From JAPUME01 sp027294185 (GTDB lineage: Bacteria; Acidobacteriota; Terriglobia; UBA7540; JAPUME01), in assembly GCA_963555835.3 (NCBI GenBank), contig CAUVWZ020000002.1:1-64000 (forward strand): a DNA stretch of 64,000 nt. Direction: 5' to 3'. Each line of letters opens with the position of its first letter. The first letter of the stretch is position 1. A model generated the notes under the pieces. It was not told the origin of the DNA. It saw only the letters and a list, made by a program, of their open reading frames with translations, and did no database searches. The position numbers were made by a program, and so were the translations under genes. Shown here one piece after another: positions 15,967-23,594 of the stretch.

Positions 15967-16974
15967 CTACCGAAACTCCACAACAACACGCCCCAGAATG
16001 GATCCTTCACGCATCCGGTCGAAAACCCCGTTGATCTCTTCGAGCTTGCAGGGTTCGACGATGGATCTGATTTTCCCTGCCGCAGCCAGTGCCAGCACCT
16101 CCCGCAGATCCTGTCGTGTTCCCACCGCACAGGTCAGAACTCGTATGCCTTTACGAATGGCTCCGACGATCGGCAATTCCAAATTTCCCGGAGGAAGGCT
16201 CACCAGCACAAGAGTCCCGCAGGTACGCAGCGCTTCGAAACCCTGAGTTGTCGCCTGAGCCACCGGAGCGAAGTTCAGAGCGGCATGAGCGCCGCCCTCT
16301 GATGCGATGGCTTTTCCGGGCGATTCACGCGATGCGTCGATCACACGGTCGGCGCCCAGCTTGCGGGCGAGGTCGAGCTTGGCCGTGCCGAGGTCTACTG
16401 CGATTACCCTGGCTCCCAGGGCTTTTGCGATCTGAATGGCGCACTGGCCGAGCCCTCCGACTCCCCACACGGCCACCGTGTCGCCCAGCCGCGCACCGGA
16501 AAGTTTGACGGCGCGATAGGCCGTAAGACCCGCGCAATAGAGAGGTGCGGCTTCCCCAAATCCCAGCCCAGGCGGCACCGCCACGGCATGTGAGGCCGGG
16601 ACCCGTAGGTATTCGGCGAAGCCTCCATCCACCATCATTCCGGTTGAGACGAAAGCGGGACAGAAGCGTTCACGGTCGCTTTGGCAGAACTCGCACGCCC
16701 CGCAGGTGGAATAGATCCAGGAGACTCCCGCCCGGTCGCCTCGCTTGAACTCGACGACGCCGGAGCCGATTTCTTCGACCACCCCGACGGCCTCATGGCC
16801 GAGGATCAGCGGGAGCCGTGGAAGGGGCCAGTCACCCTGTGCGATGTGGAGGTCTGTGTGGCAGACACCGGAGGCCTTGACCTTGAGGAGAATCTCCCCT
16901 TTGCCGGGTCGGGGATCATCCCGAGTTTCGATCCTAAGAGGTGATTTCGGCTTGTGAAGCACGGCGGCCTTCAA
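15967..16974 (-). CDS. Zinc-dependent alcohol dehydrogenase
   Basis: 335 residues, medium-chain dehydrogenase/reductase. Catalytic zinc ligands: Cys in GVCHTDLH, His in LGHEAVGVV. The structural zinc loop is CGACEFCQSDRERFC. The nucleotide-binding fold shows GVGGLGQCAIQIAKALGARV followed by AVD, which suggests NAD(H) preference. The sequence is closest in style to AdhP/AdhT-type enzymes that interconvert primary alcohols and aldehydes in the cytoplasm. It stands alone, reading toward the insertion sequence. Confidence 0.88.
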   Translation of the reverse strand: MKAAVLHKPKSPLRIETRDDPRPGKGEILLKVKASGVCHTDLHIAQGDWPLPRLPLILGHEAVGVVEEIGSGVVEFKRGDRAGVSWIYSTCGACEFCQSDRERFCPAFVSTGMMVDGGFAEYLRVPASHAVAVPPGLGFGEAAPLYCAGLTAYRAVKLSGARLGDTVAVWGVGGLGQCAIQIAKALGARVIAVDLGTAKLDLARKLGADRVIDASRESPGKAIASEGGAHAALNFAPVAQATTQGFEALRTCGTLVLVSLPPGNLELPIVGAIRKGIRVLTCAVGTRQDLREVLALAAAGKIRSIVEPCKLEEINGVFDRMREGSILGRVVVEFR

Positions 16975-17186
16975 AGCTGTGTGGCTCCTGCGAGTGGGGT
17001 TCGGGAAAACACGACGCAGTGTACCTCCAAAGTTCCAAGCCGCGCCATACTCAATTGGGGTATCCGGGACCGGCGAAAGGTGAACGGGTGTCGAAGCCCC
17101 TCGCGCGAGGACTTGGGGACAATCTGTCGGTGAAAGGGATCGGCGATTGAGCGCAACTTTTCCCGCAACCCCGTGTTAGAAAGGGT

Positions 17187-17816
17187 GTGGGAGGAATAGC
17201 CATCGAGACCGACCTGGAGTTGATGCAGCGCGTCCGGGAGGGCGACGCGACATCCTTCGAACGTCTGCTGGGGCGTTACCGCGGACCGCTGGTACACTTC
17301 TTTTACCGCATGCTTCAGGACCCGGCCCTGGCGGAAGACCTGGCCCAGGAGGTCTTCCTTCGAGTTTACAAGTCGCGGGAACGTTACGTTCCTGAGGCGC
17401 GATTCACCACCTGGCTTTATCGAATCGCCACCAATCTTGCCCTGAACGCCCTGCGGGACAGAACCTCAGTGGGCGCGGGTGGGGCGCTGGCGGTGGAAAA
17501 GCAGTTCGCCCTTTCGAGCCGCCGGAGAGCCGGGGAGGATGGCGTCGAGCCGGACCCGTTGGCAACCGTTGCCGACCCCGCCCCCACGGTTGAGCAGAGG
17601 CTGATCACGGCCGAGGTGCAAACCCGGATTCGAGAGGCGATCCGGAGATTGCCGGAAAAACAGCGGGCGGCGGTGATCCTGCATAAGTACCAGGAACTCG
17701 ACTACCGTCGTATTTCTCAAGTCCTGGACTGCTCCGAGAGTGCCCTGAAGTCGCTGCTGTTTCGCGCTTATGAGTCGCTCAGAACAAGCTTGGAGCCGTT
17801 GATTGCTGATAGTTAA
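17187..17816 (+). CDS. ECF-type RNA polymerase sigma factor
   Basis: 209 residues with a GTG start at 17187. Region 2 is in LAEDLAQEVFLRVYKSRERY and FTTWLYRIATNLALN. Region 4 is in LPEKQRAAVILHKYQELDYR and RISQVLDCSESALKSLLFRA. An Ala/Gly-rich linker of ~45 residues separates them. It heads a three-gene unit with a zinc-finger anti-sigma factor starting 16 nt after its stop, and the DUF3106 protein. By family rule the sigma factor is held inactive by the anti-sigma partner and released by an envelope or redox signal; the target promoters are not known. Confidence 0.92.
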   Translation: MGGIAIETDLELMQRVREGDATSFERLLGRYRGPLVHFFYRMLQDPALAEDLAQEVFLRVYKSRERYVPEARFTTWLYRIATNLALNALRDRTSVGAGGALAVEKQFALSSRRRAGEDGVEPDPLATVADPAPTVEQRLITAEVQTRIREAIRRLPEKQRAAVILHKYQELDYRRISQVLDCSESALKSLLFRAYESLRTSLEPLIADS

Positions 17817-17832
17817 TGGAGGAGGGTGTGAG

Positions 17833-18312
17833 ATGAATTGTCCGGATCGGGAAAAAATATTCGGCTACGTTCAGAAATTCCTTTCCGCCAGGGAGGAACG
17901 AAGCGTTGGTCTCCATCTGGCTTCCTGTGCGGCGTGCGGTCGGATTCAGCAGGAGTATCAGAAGGTGGACGATTTGCTCGGAGAATGGCAGCCGCCCGAC
18001 CCTGCGCCGGATTTCAGCGCCCGCGTGCGTCAGGCGGTGAGAGCACTACCGGAGAAAACCGGCTGGTCTTTGTGGGGGTTCGAGTGGCCGCGGGTCTGGG
18101 CGCCTTCCGTTGCCGCCTTGATCATTGCAGCCGCGGGGATCATGCTTCCGCCTTCGCCCCAGGCGCCATCGGAGCAACTTATTTCAACGGTTTCGGTGGA
18201 AGAGGAGTTGGCGCTTTTGGCCGATCTCCCCTTGCTTGAAGACTATGACCTGCTGGAAGAATTCGATATCCTTTCCGAGCTTGTCGAGGAGAACGGTGAG
18301 TCTGCAAACTGA
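17833..18312 (+). CDS. Zinc-finger anti-sigma factor
   Basis: 159 residues. The ZAS motif HxxxCxxC reads HLASCAAC near residue 33, after a MNCPDREKI start typical of zf-HC2 proteins. One membrane helix (PSVAALIIAAAGIMLPP) follows near residue 100, and a short acidic C-terminal tail (ELALLADLPLLEDYDLLEEF) faces the outside. GGAGGAGGG precedes the ATG at 17833. Together with the upstream sigma factor it makes a standard sigma/anti-sigma pair; the Cys/His site could sense redox state. Confidence 0.85.
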   Translation: MNCPDREKIFGYVQKFLSAREERSVGLHLASCAACGRIQQEYQKVDDLLGEWQPPDPAPDFSARVRQAVRALPEKTGWSLWGFEWPRVWAPSVAALIIAAAGIMLPPSPQAPSEQLISTVSVEEELALLADLPLLEDYDLLEEFDILSELVEENGESAN

Positions 18313-18316
18313 CGCT

Positions 18317-19054
18317 ATGAAAAACGCGGTCAAAAATATCGGCAAATGGGCGGTTCGATTGGCGGGAGTGTTTTGCGCGGCGCACCTGCTGGTCTCGCCC
18401 ACAGCGGCGCAACAGGGTAGCGGATCGACTGATGTGCAAAGGCCCTCTCGCATGGAGCAGCTACGGCTTCCCTCGCCTCTGCCCGGATTGCAGCGTGTTC
18501 ACCCGTACCCTCAGACCCGTCCCCTTCGTCTGCAGCGACCACGGGGTCCCTCGCCACCCGCCAGTCGGCGTCGCCAAAACAGGCGAAACTTCCTCGAGCG
18601 GCTTCGGACCCTCCTTCCCGAGGAGCAGGAGAGGATCCTTGCGAATGACCGCCGCTTTCGTAACCTCACGCCCGAACAGCAGGAGGAAATCCGCAGGCGT
18701 TTGAAGCGGTGGAACCGGGTCCCGCCGGACGAACGGAGGCGTATGCGGCAGAGGCAGCGGGTTCTGGGAGGGCTCTCACCCGCGCAGCGCCGGCATGTTC
18801 GCAGCCTCTTCGATCAGTGGCGGAGTCTTCCGCCGGAGCGGCGACAATTGCTCGTCCAATCCTTCCGCCGCCTGAGAAGCCTTCCCCCCGACAAGCGTCG
18901 CGAGTTTCTCGAAGGACCGGAACTCGAAGGCCGGCTCACGCCCCAGGAGCGCCGTACCCTCGCCGGGCTGGCACGGCTTCTGCCGCCTCCCGGCAATCTG
19001 CGAATGCGTCGTCCGCGAAGGCGCTCGCGGGAACCAGCCCCGCAGGACCCTTAG
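18317..19054 (+). CDS. Secreted DUF3106 protein, Arg/Pro-rich
   Basis: 246 residues counted from the ATG at 18317, which is 4 nt after the anti-sigma stop. The signal peptide is MKNAVKNIGKWAVRLAGVFC with a cleavage-type LVSPTAAQQ. The mature part is highly basic and Pro-rich, with repeated helical units of the DUF3106 type: LLPEEQERILANDRRFRNLT, VPPDERRRMRQRQRVLGGLS, LPPERRQLLVQSFRRLRSLP, LPPDKRREFLEG. Function is unknown; its place in the operon implies regulation by, or a role in, the same envelope response. The end GNLRMRRPRRRSREPAPQDP could interact with nucleic acid or anionic envelope polymers (inference). Confidence 0.78.
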   Translation: MKNAVKNIGKWAVRLAGVFCAAHLLVSPTAAQQGSGSTDVQRPSRMEQLRLPSPLPGLQRVHPYPQTRPLRLQRPRGPSPPASRRRQNRRNFLERLRTLLPEEQERILANDRRFRNLTPEQQEEIRRRLKRWNRVPPDERRRMRQRQRVLGGLSPAQRRHVRSLFDQWRSLPPERRQLLVQSFRRLRSLPPDKRREFLEGPELEGRLTPQERRTLAGLARLLPPPGNLRMRRPRRRSREPAPQDP

Positions 19055-19099
19055 AGCCGCGATTCCTCTCCCCATCACCCTCACCTATAGGAGTCTTGC

Positions 19100-19798
19100 T
19101 TATCCGAGGTCAAACAGGAAAACCTTTGCCTCGTCGGTGGCCTTCACCTCCAACCGGTCCTCTTCACTGACCGCTGCGGCGTCACCCGCCTGGAATTCGA
19201 TGCCGTTCAAGCTGACCGTCCCTCCCGAGACCTGCAGCCATGCGTGGCGATCCGGTCTCAAGGTGTGGGTGGCCTGCTCGCCTGCGGTGAGTTGTGCCAC
19301 CCAGAGGTCCGCGTCCTGATGAATCCTGACGACTCCGTCCCTACCGTCACCAGCAGCGATTAGCTGGAGTTTTCCCGTTTGGCCGGCGTCGGCATAGTTT
19401 TGCTGCTCGTAGCTGGGCGTGAGGCCGCGTTCGCTGGGGAGAAGCCAAATCTGGAGGAGGTGTACCGGCTCGGTCTCAGAGGGGTTGAATTCGCTGTGAG
19501 TGATGCCGGTGCCGGCGCTCATGCGTTGAATGTCGCCCGGCCTGATCACCGAGCCGTTTCCCATACTCTCTTTGTGCTCGAGAGCCCCTTCCAGAACGAC
19601 GGTAATGATCTCCATGTCCCGATGCGGGTGAGTGGGAAATCCCGCGCCGGGGCGGACCCAATCCTCGTTCAGCACGCGCAGGGAGCGGAAACTCATGAAT
19701 TTGGGGTCGTAGAATTGGTCGAAAGAAAATGTATGGTAGCTTTCGAGCCAGTCGATCTTCGTATGACCGCGGTTCCGGGAGCGTCGTGGTGTAATCAA
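19100..19798 (-). CDS. Pirin-family protein (bicupin)
   Basis: About 232 residues. The N-terminal cupin metal site is in FPTHPHRDMEIITVVLEGAL, with a second part in GTGITHSEFNPSE, as in YhhW/pirin quercetinase-like proteins. The TTG at 19798 is preferred: AAGGAG stands 5 nt before it, and it gives the family start LITPRRSRNRGHTKIDWLES; a longer frame reaches 19858. Some pirins oxidise flavonoids, others act as redox-sensing regulators. The marR-type gene upstream on the same strand (162 nt away) may control it. Confidence 0.85.
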   Translation of the reverse strand: MITPRRSRNRGHTKIDWLESYHTFSFDQFYDPKFMSFRSLRVLNEDWVRPGAGFPTHPHRDMEIITVVLEGALEHKESMGNGSVIRPGDIQRMSAGTGITHSEFNPSETEPVHLLQIWLLPSERGLTPSYEQQNYADAGQTGKLQLIAAGDGRDGVVRIHQDADLWVAQLTAGEQATHTLRPDRHAWLQVSGGTVSLNGIEFQAGDAAAVSEEDRLEVKATDEAKVFLFDLG

Positions 19799-19960
19799 TA
19801 TTTCTCCTTTCCCTCTAAGGCGGCAGATGAGCTCAGGGCGGGGAAGGGGGCTTCCCATGCCCTGCCGGGAAATCCTTTCTGTGATTTAACCGTTGTCTTT
19901 GAAACGTAGGTCTCGGGTGGCCTGAGCGTCGTTAAGAGTTGTAGGGAGCTGAACGGGTGG

Positions 19961-20395
19961 TTATTCGGCGTCGCCGCGGGCGGCCACCAACAGATCGCTC
20001 AACTGTCGAAGGTTGGGGCCCCCCAGGTGGTTCAACTGGCGGCGGTGTAAACCTGAAATGGGGGCATCCAGCCGCCGGATGATTTGCAGGCCCTCTCCGG
20101 TGACGCGTGTCTTCACTACCCGCCGGTCCTCGTGATCACGCCAGCGGATGACGAGCTTGCGTACCCCAAGCCGATCCAGCAGGCGCGTGACGTCCGGGTC
20201 GCGGGTCATCATCTGCTCGGCAATTTGACCGCAGGTAAGCCCTTCTGAGCCGGCAGCGCGCAGGATGCGTAAGACGTTGTATTGGGTGTGCGAGAGGCCC
20301 AGGGGCCGCAACGTTTCCTCGACTCCTCGAAGGAGCAGGTCGGCGGTCTTCTGCAGTTCATAGAATGCGTCCATCTCGGAAATCTTGGTTGTCAC
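19961..20395 (-). CDS. MarR-family transcriptional regulator
   Basis: About 145 residues. The winged helix is in LSHTQYNVLRILRAAGSEGL, TCGQIAEQMMTRDPDVTRLL and DHEDRRVVKTRVTGEG, the DxRxxxxxLT-like wing of MarR proteins. The frame is open to 20464, but that region holds the -35 element of a consensus promoter, so the start must be downstream. GTG at 20395 with GGAGG 11 nt before it, or ATG at 20374, are the candidates. It probably represses itself through the palindrome in its promoter and may control the downstream pirin gene. Confidence 0.85.
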   Translation of the reverse strand: MTTKISEMDAFYELQKTADLLLRGVEETLRPLGLSHTQYNVLRILRAAGSEGLTCGQIAEQMMTRDPDVTRLLDRLGVRKLVIRWRDHEDRRVVKTRVTGEGLQIIRRLDAPISGLHRRQLNHLGGPNLRQLSDLLVAARGDAE

Positions 20396-20435
20396 GGTGT
20401 GCGCGGCCTCCGTATCCAGTATTCCAGCGGAGGGG

Positions 20436-20464
20436 ATTATAAGTGTTATAACGAATATTGTCAA
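20436..20464 (-). promoter_or_regulatory. Consensus sigma-70 promoter of the MarR gene with embedded palindrome
   Basis: On the minus strand TTGACA (20464-20459) and TATAAT (20441-20436) are both exact consensus and 17 nt apart. The spacer holds GTTATAAC, a perfect 8-nt palindrome between the two elements. That is a fitting place for an autorepressor to bind. Confidence 0.75.
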
Positions 20465-20545
20465 GAAGAAGTATTTCCTTTTTCGATGAATTGATTCGTC
20501 AAAGGGAAAGGGGTTCGCCGAGGCTAAAGGGCTGCGCGTGAGGGG

Positions 20546-21157
20546 TTAGGAATTGTCGGAGCGTCGAAGGGAGCTCCGGAGCACGAGAAGTGCCCCCACG
20601 GCTCCGGGCAAGACGGTGCTGACAATGAAAATAAGCAGGGCGGCATTGATGGCGACCTCGGAGGCTACGCCTTGAGAGCTGAGAACCGTCATCGCAGCTC
20701 CTTCTTCCAGCCCGAAGCCCGCGACGGTTACCGGGATTCCGCTCGCCAGTAAGATCCACGGAAAAGCAAGTAGAGCGACGGTGACCAGACCCCAGAAGTC
20801 CAAAGAACGATCCACGCAGTTGAGGACAAAAGCACCGCTGCGACTGGTGGCCGGAAGAAAAAGGGGGCGGCCCAGCTCTCCCAGCCGACCCGGGGTCATG
20901 ATGCTCAGGGAAAACCCACCTAAAGGGGAGCGGGCTGAGAGGCTTTTGCTGGTGTCGGGGAATTCGGACTTCAAGAGCCCGTACCATTTCAGCCAGCGCA
21001 CTGAAATCATCAGCGCAGCGCATCCGACCGCTGCCAGCAGCCAATTGGGATTGGAACCGAAAAGGGTCGCGGAGACGGTAGAAATCGGGACTTTATAGAG
21101 AATGAACCCGAGTGCCGTTACAGAGACGAGGATTTGGACAATTCAAAGCTTGTTCAT
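20546..21157 (-). pseudogene. UPF0104/LPG-synthetase-type membrane protein with early stop
   Basis: From the ATG at 21157 the frame reads M-N-K-L, then TGA at 21145-21143, then continues in frame as IVQILVSVTALGFILYK, a proper first membrane helix of this family. Downstream parts fit too: SLSIMTPGRLGELGRPLFLP matches the conserved loop of lysylphosphatidylglycerol synthetase-like membrane proteins, and four more hydrophobic stretches follow. The total (~203 codons) is short against the usual ~300. The stop at codon 5 and the short length suggest decay, although restart at the internal ATG (21010) would give a 154-residue protein. A Trp codon (TGG) would repair the stop. Confidence 0.6.
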
Positions 21158-21593
21158 GTGGAATTGACTCGGAAGTCTAACAAATGGAACGATTTTATGA
21201 TGATTTGGCGGATGATCCGGGAAGGGTTTTTGCCGCCGACCTGGCCTTCCTTCCAAGCCATTATACAGCCCACCTCGTCCGGTTTCTATAGGTCAGTGGT
21301 TGGTATGAGGGTCGATGGACCTCAATTCGTCTACTCGCTGCCCAAACGAAATCGGCCCCCGGGCTTTTATGCCACGGTAAGTACTGTTGTATAAAGTATA
21401 TAAACTAATAGGGCTGGTCGATCTAAGATAGGTCGAGAAATCAATTGCCTTATTGTTTGGATGTCGCCCGGCTTGGGGATGTCCGACGGTGGGCGAACGC
21501 ATGACTTGCAGGGCGGTGCCTGGTTCGGCGCTCGGACGGCACTTATTCCTATAAATTCCTCCTAAACCAAAGAAAAATATAAGAAAATACTTC
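21158..21593. other. Gene-free upstream region of the dcw cluster
   Basis: About 440 nt, AT-richer than its surroundings. No open frame here has a ribosome-binding site or family motif. The promoter and operator of the cluster lie just after it. Confidence 0.5.
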
Positions 21594-21622
21594 TTGACAA
21601 GAGAATACCCGAAGTGTATGTT
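21594..21622 (+). promoter_or_regulatory. Sigma-70-type promoter of the dcw cluster
   Basis: TTGACA (21594-21599) and TATGTT (21617-21622) lie 17 nt apart, about 95 nt before mraZ. The predicted transcription start (~21629) falls at the edge of the repeated MraZ-type boxes. Confidence 0.75.
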
Positions 21623-21630
21623 TGTGGCTG

Positions 21631-21657
21631 AAAGTGGGCGAAAGTAGTCTAAAGTGT
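21631..21657 (+). promoter_or_regulatory. Tandem MraZ-type boxes (autoregulatory operator)
   Basis: AAAGTGG (21631-21637), AAAGTAG (21641-21647) and AAAGTGT (21651-21657) repeat with an exact 10-nt period. Weaker copies at 21611-21617 (GAAGTGT) and 21621-21627 (TTTGTGG) keep the same phase across the -10 element. MraZ proteins are known to bind direct repeats of this kind upstream of mraZ. Confidence 0.75.
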
Positions 21658-21694
21658 TAATCAAAGGCCATAGGACGGTTGGAAACTCACCGAA

Positions 21695-22135
21695 ATGTTG
21701 CGCGGCAGTTACACGGCGACGGTGGACAGCAAGGGACGTCTCAAATTTCCTGCTGCCTTCAAGTCGGTTCTCGAAGAGACCTACAGCGTCGAATTCTACA
21801 TTACCAGCCTCAATGGCGACTTTGTCCGAATCTACCCATTTTCGGTTTGGAGGGAGATCGAGGACAAGCTGGCGAGTTTACCATCCTTTAACAATACCAA
21901 GAAGAAGTTTTTGAACCGTACGAATTACTTCGGGCAGATGGTGCGTATGGACTCTCAGAGTCGAATCCTCATACCGGCACTTTTAAGGCAAACCGCTCAT
22001 ATGCGGGGAGAGGTTGCCGTGGTGGGGGGGTTGACCTACCTGGATGTTTGGAGTCGGGAGCGATTCCGGGATGAGATTGATCAGAATCCCATTACGCCGG
22101 AAGACGAGGAAACCTTGAGCAATCTGGGGATTTAA
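21695..22135 (+). CDS. mraZ: Transcriptional regulator MraZ
   Basis: 146 residues, with two SpoVT/AbrB-like swapped-hairpin domains: MLRGSYTATVDSKGRLKFPA at the N-terminus and YFGQMVRMDSQSRILIPALL in the second half, each with the DxxGRxxxP-type core. MraZ binds repeated boxes upstream of its own gene and represses the dcw cluster. It is the first gene of the cluster, and its stop abuts the ATG of rsmH. The boxes at 21631-21657 lie in its leader. Confidence 0.95.
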   Translation: MLRGSYTATVDSKGRLKFPAAFKSVLEETYSVEFYITSLNGDFVRIYPFSVWREIEDKLASLPSFNNTKKKFLNRTNYFGQMVRMDSQSRILIPALLRQTAHMRGEVAVVGGLTYLDVWSRERFRDEIDQNPITPEDEETLSNLGI

Positions 22136-23059
22136 ATGCATGTCCCCGTGATGCTTCACGAGGCGATGGAGTTTTTGGACGTGCAAACGGACGGTTATTA
22201 CATCGACGCCACGCTGGGCCAGGGAGGGCACGCCGCTCGCGTGCTCGAAAGGCTCACGACCGGGAAGCTTCTCGGCATTGACTGCGACCCCACCGCGGTC
22301 CGCCTGGCTCAAGAGCGTATGAAGCCCTCCGATGACAGGTTTCTCTTCCTGGAAGGCAACTTTGAAGACATTGATAAATTGCATGCCGAAGCCGGTTTGC
22401 CGCCGGTTCAGGGCGTGCTGGCGGATTTAGGCTTGAGCTCGTTGCAGCTCGAAGATGCGCAACGTGGCTTCAGCTTCAGTTTGCCGGGTCCCCTCGATAT
22501 GAGAATGAACCCTGCACAACCCAGGACGGCTGCTGATTACGTGAACCGTTCTAGTGAGCGGGACCTGGCAAATCTTTTTTTTCAACTGGGGGAAGAGCGC
22601 TACTCGCGCCGGATCGCGCGAGCTGTTATGAAGGCCCGCCCTTTTCGAATAACCACCGAACTGGCGCAGGTGGTGACGCGAGCAGTCCCCTCCCGGGCGG
22701 GCCTCCACCAATTTTCTCGCAACCGTTCCTCCTTGCGGCCCATGCGCCGCCATCCTGCGACGCGCATCTTTCAGGCGCTGCGAATTGCCGTAAACAGGGA
22801 ATTGGATACCCTGGCCACCTTTTTGAAGAAGGTTCCTGAGGTTCTGGCGACGGGGGGGCGGTTGGTGGTTATCAGTTTTCATTCGCTGGAAGACCGTTTG
22901 GTCAAGCAGGCCTTTCAGGCTTGGAAGCGAGAGGGAAGTTTCCGCTTGTTGACGCGCAAGGTGGTTCGGCCCGGTGCGGAAGAAGTCCAATCCAATCCGC
23001 GAAGCCGCAGTGCGTGCCTGCGAGCTGCCGAAAAGCTCGAGCTGGCCAAGTCCGCTTAA
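22136..23059 (+). CDS. rsmH: 16S rRNA (cytosine-1402-N4)-methyltransferase RsmH
   Basis: 307 residues. HVPVMLHEAMEFLDVQTDGY, then YIDATLGQGGHAARVLE (the SAM-binding motif, where DxTxGxGGH is the hallmark), GVLADLGLSSLQLEDAQRGF, LDMRMNP and VVISFHSLEDRLVKQAF all match the family. It N4-methylates C1402 of 16S rRNA in the decoding centre. It is coupled to mraZ with no gap. The insert RAGLHQFSRNRSSLRPMRRH is more Arg-rich than usual at the place where most have a short linker. Confidence 0.95.
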   Translation: MHVPVMLHEAMEFLDVQTDGYYIDATLGQGGHAARVLERLTTGKLLGIDCDPTAVRLAQERMKPSDDRFLFLEGNFEDIDKLHAEAGLPPVQGVLADLGLSSLQLEDAQRGFSFSLPGPLDMRMNPAQPRTAADYVNRSSERDLANLFFQLGEERYSRRIARAVMKARPFRITTELAQVVTRAVPSRAGLHQFSRNRSSLRPMRRHPATRIFQALRIAVNRELDTLATFLKKVPEVLATGGRLVVISFHSLEDRLVKQAFQAWKREGSFRLLTRKVVRPGAEEVQSNPRSRSACLRAAEKLELAKSA

Positions 23060-23086
23060 CTCTTCCAAAAGGAACAGATCTGATCC

Positions 23087-23566
23087 ATGCATTCCCGAAC
23101 CTCCAGGGCGGGTGGGGGAAGGACTCGAAGTAGAGGCCTGGTGGCGGCCCGGAGTCGCGCCGTTGATTTCTATTTTTCCCGGCCCATCGATAATACCGGC
23201 CTGGTCCTCAACGTAGATCCCAGAAAACGCCGACACTGTTTTGCATTTCTCTTTTTCGGGGTCTGTGCATTTCTGGTGACCCTGGGGTATGCCCTGCATC
23301 AATTCGAGTGCCTTCGGCTGCAATACCGGATGGCGGCGTTGAAGGCCCGCCATCACACTCTTTCGGAATGGAATCACAAGCTCCGGCTTGAAAAGGCCTC
23401 GCTGGGACGCCTGGAGCGAATCGAGGGTATTGCGCGGAAGGAGTTGGGTTTTCAACCGATTCGACCCGAGCAGGTAATCTATCTGGATCGGAAGACGGCC
23501 TCCGAGTTGAATTTCACATTGGCGCATAACGAAAACAGAAATGGTGAGGGTGAATTTTCTCCCTAG
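23087..23566 (+). CDS. ftsL: FtsL-like cell-division protein
   Basis: 159 residues of bitopic topology: a basic cytoplasmic N-terminus of ~50 residues, one membrane helix (FAFLFFGVCAFLVTLGYALH), then a coiled coil with hydrophobic heptads (LQYRMAALKARHHTLSEWNH, LRLEKASLGRLERIEGIARK). The end LGFQPIRPEQVIYLD is the family's LGM-like ending. FtsL works with FtsB and FtsQ and activates FtsWI at the septum. Identity rests on topology and its place between rsmH and ftsI; sequence similarity in this family is low. The N-terminus is longer than usual. Confidence 0.78.
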   Translation: MHSRTSRAGGGRTRSRGLVAARSRAVDFYFSRPIDNTGLVLNVDPRKRRHCFAFLFFGVCAFLVTLGYALHQFECLRLQYRMAALKARHHTLSEWNHKLRLEKASLGRLERIEGIARKELGFQPIRPEQVIYLDRKTASELNFTLAHNENRNGEGEFSP

Positions 23567-23594
23567 TTCAGGGAAAGAGCTTTTGGATTGAGCC

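Noticed and set aside
21293..21664. Minus-strand 123-codon frame upstream of mraZ
   Set aside because: It overlaps the dcw promoter and operator, has atypical composition and no recognised motif.
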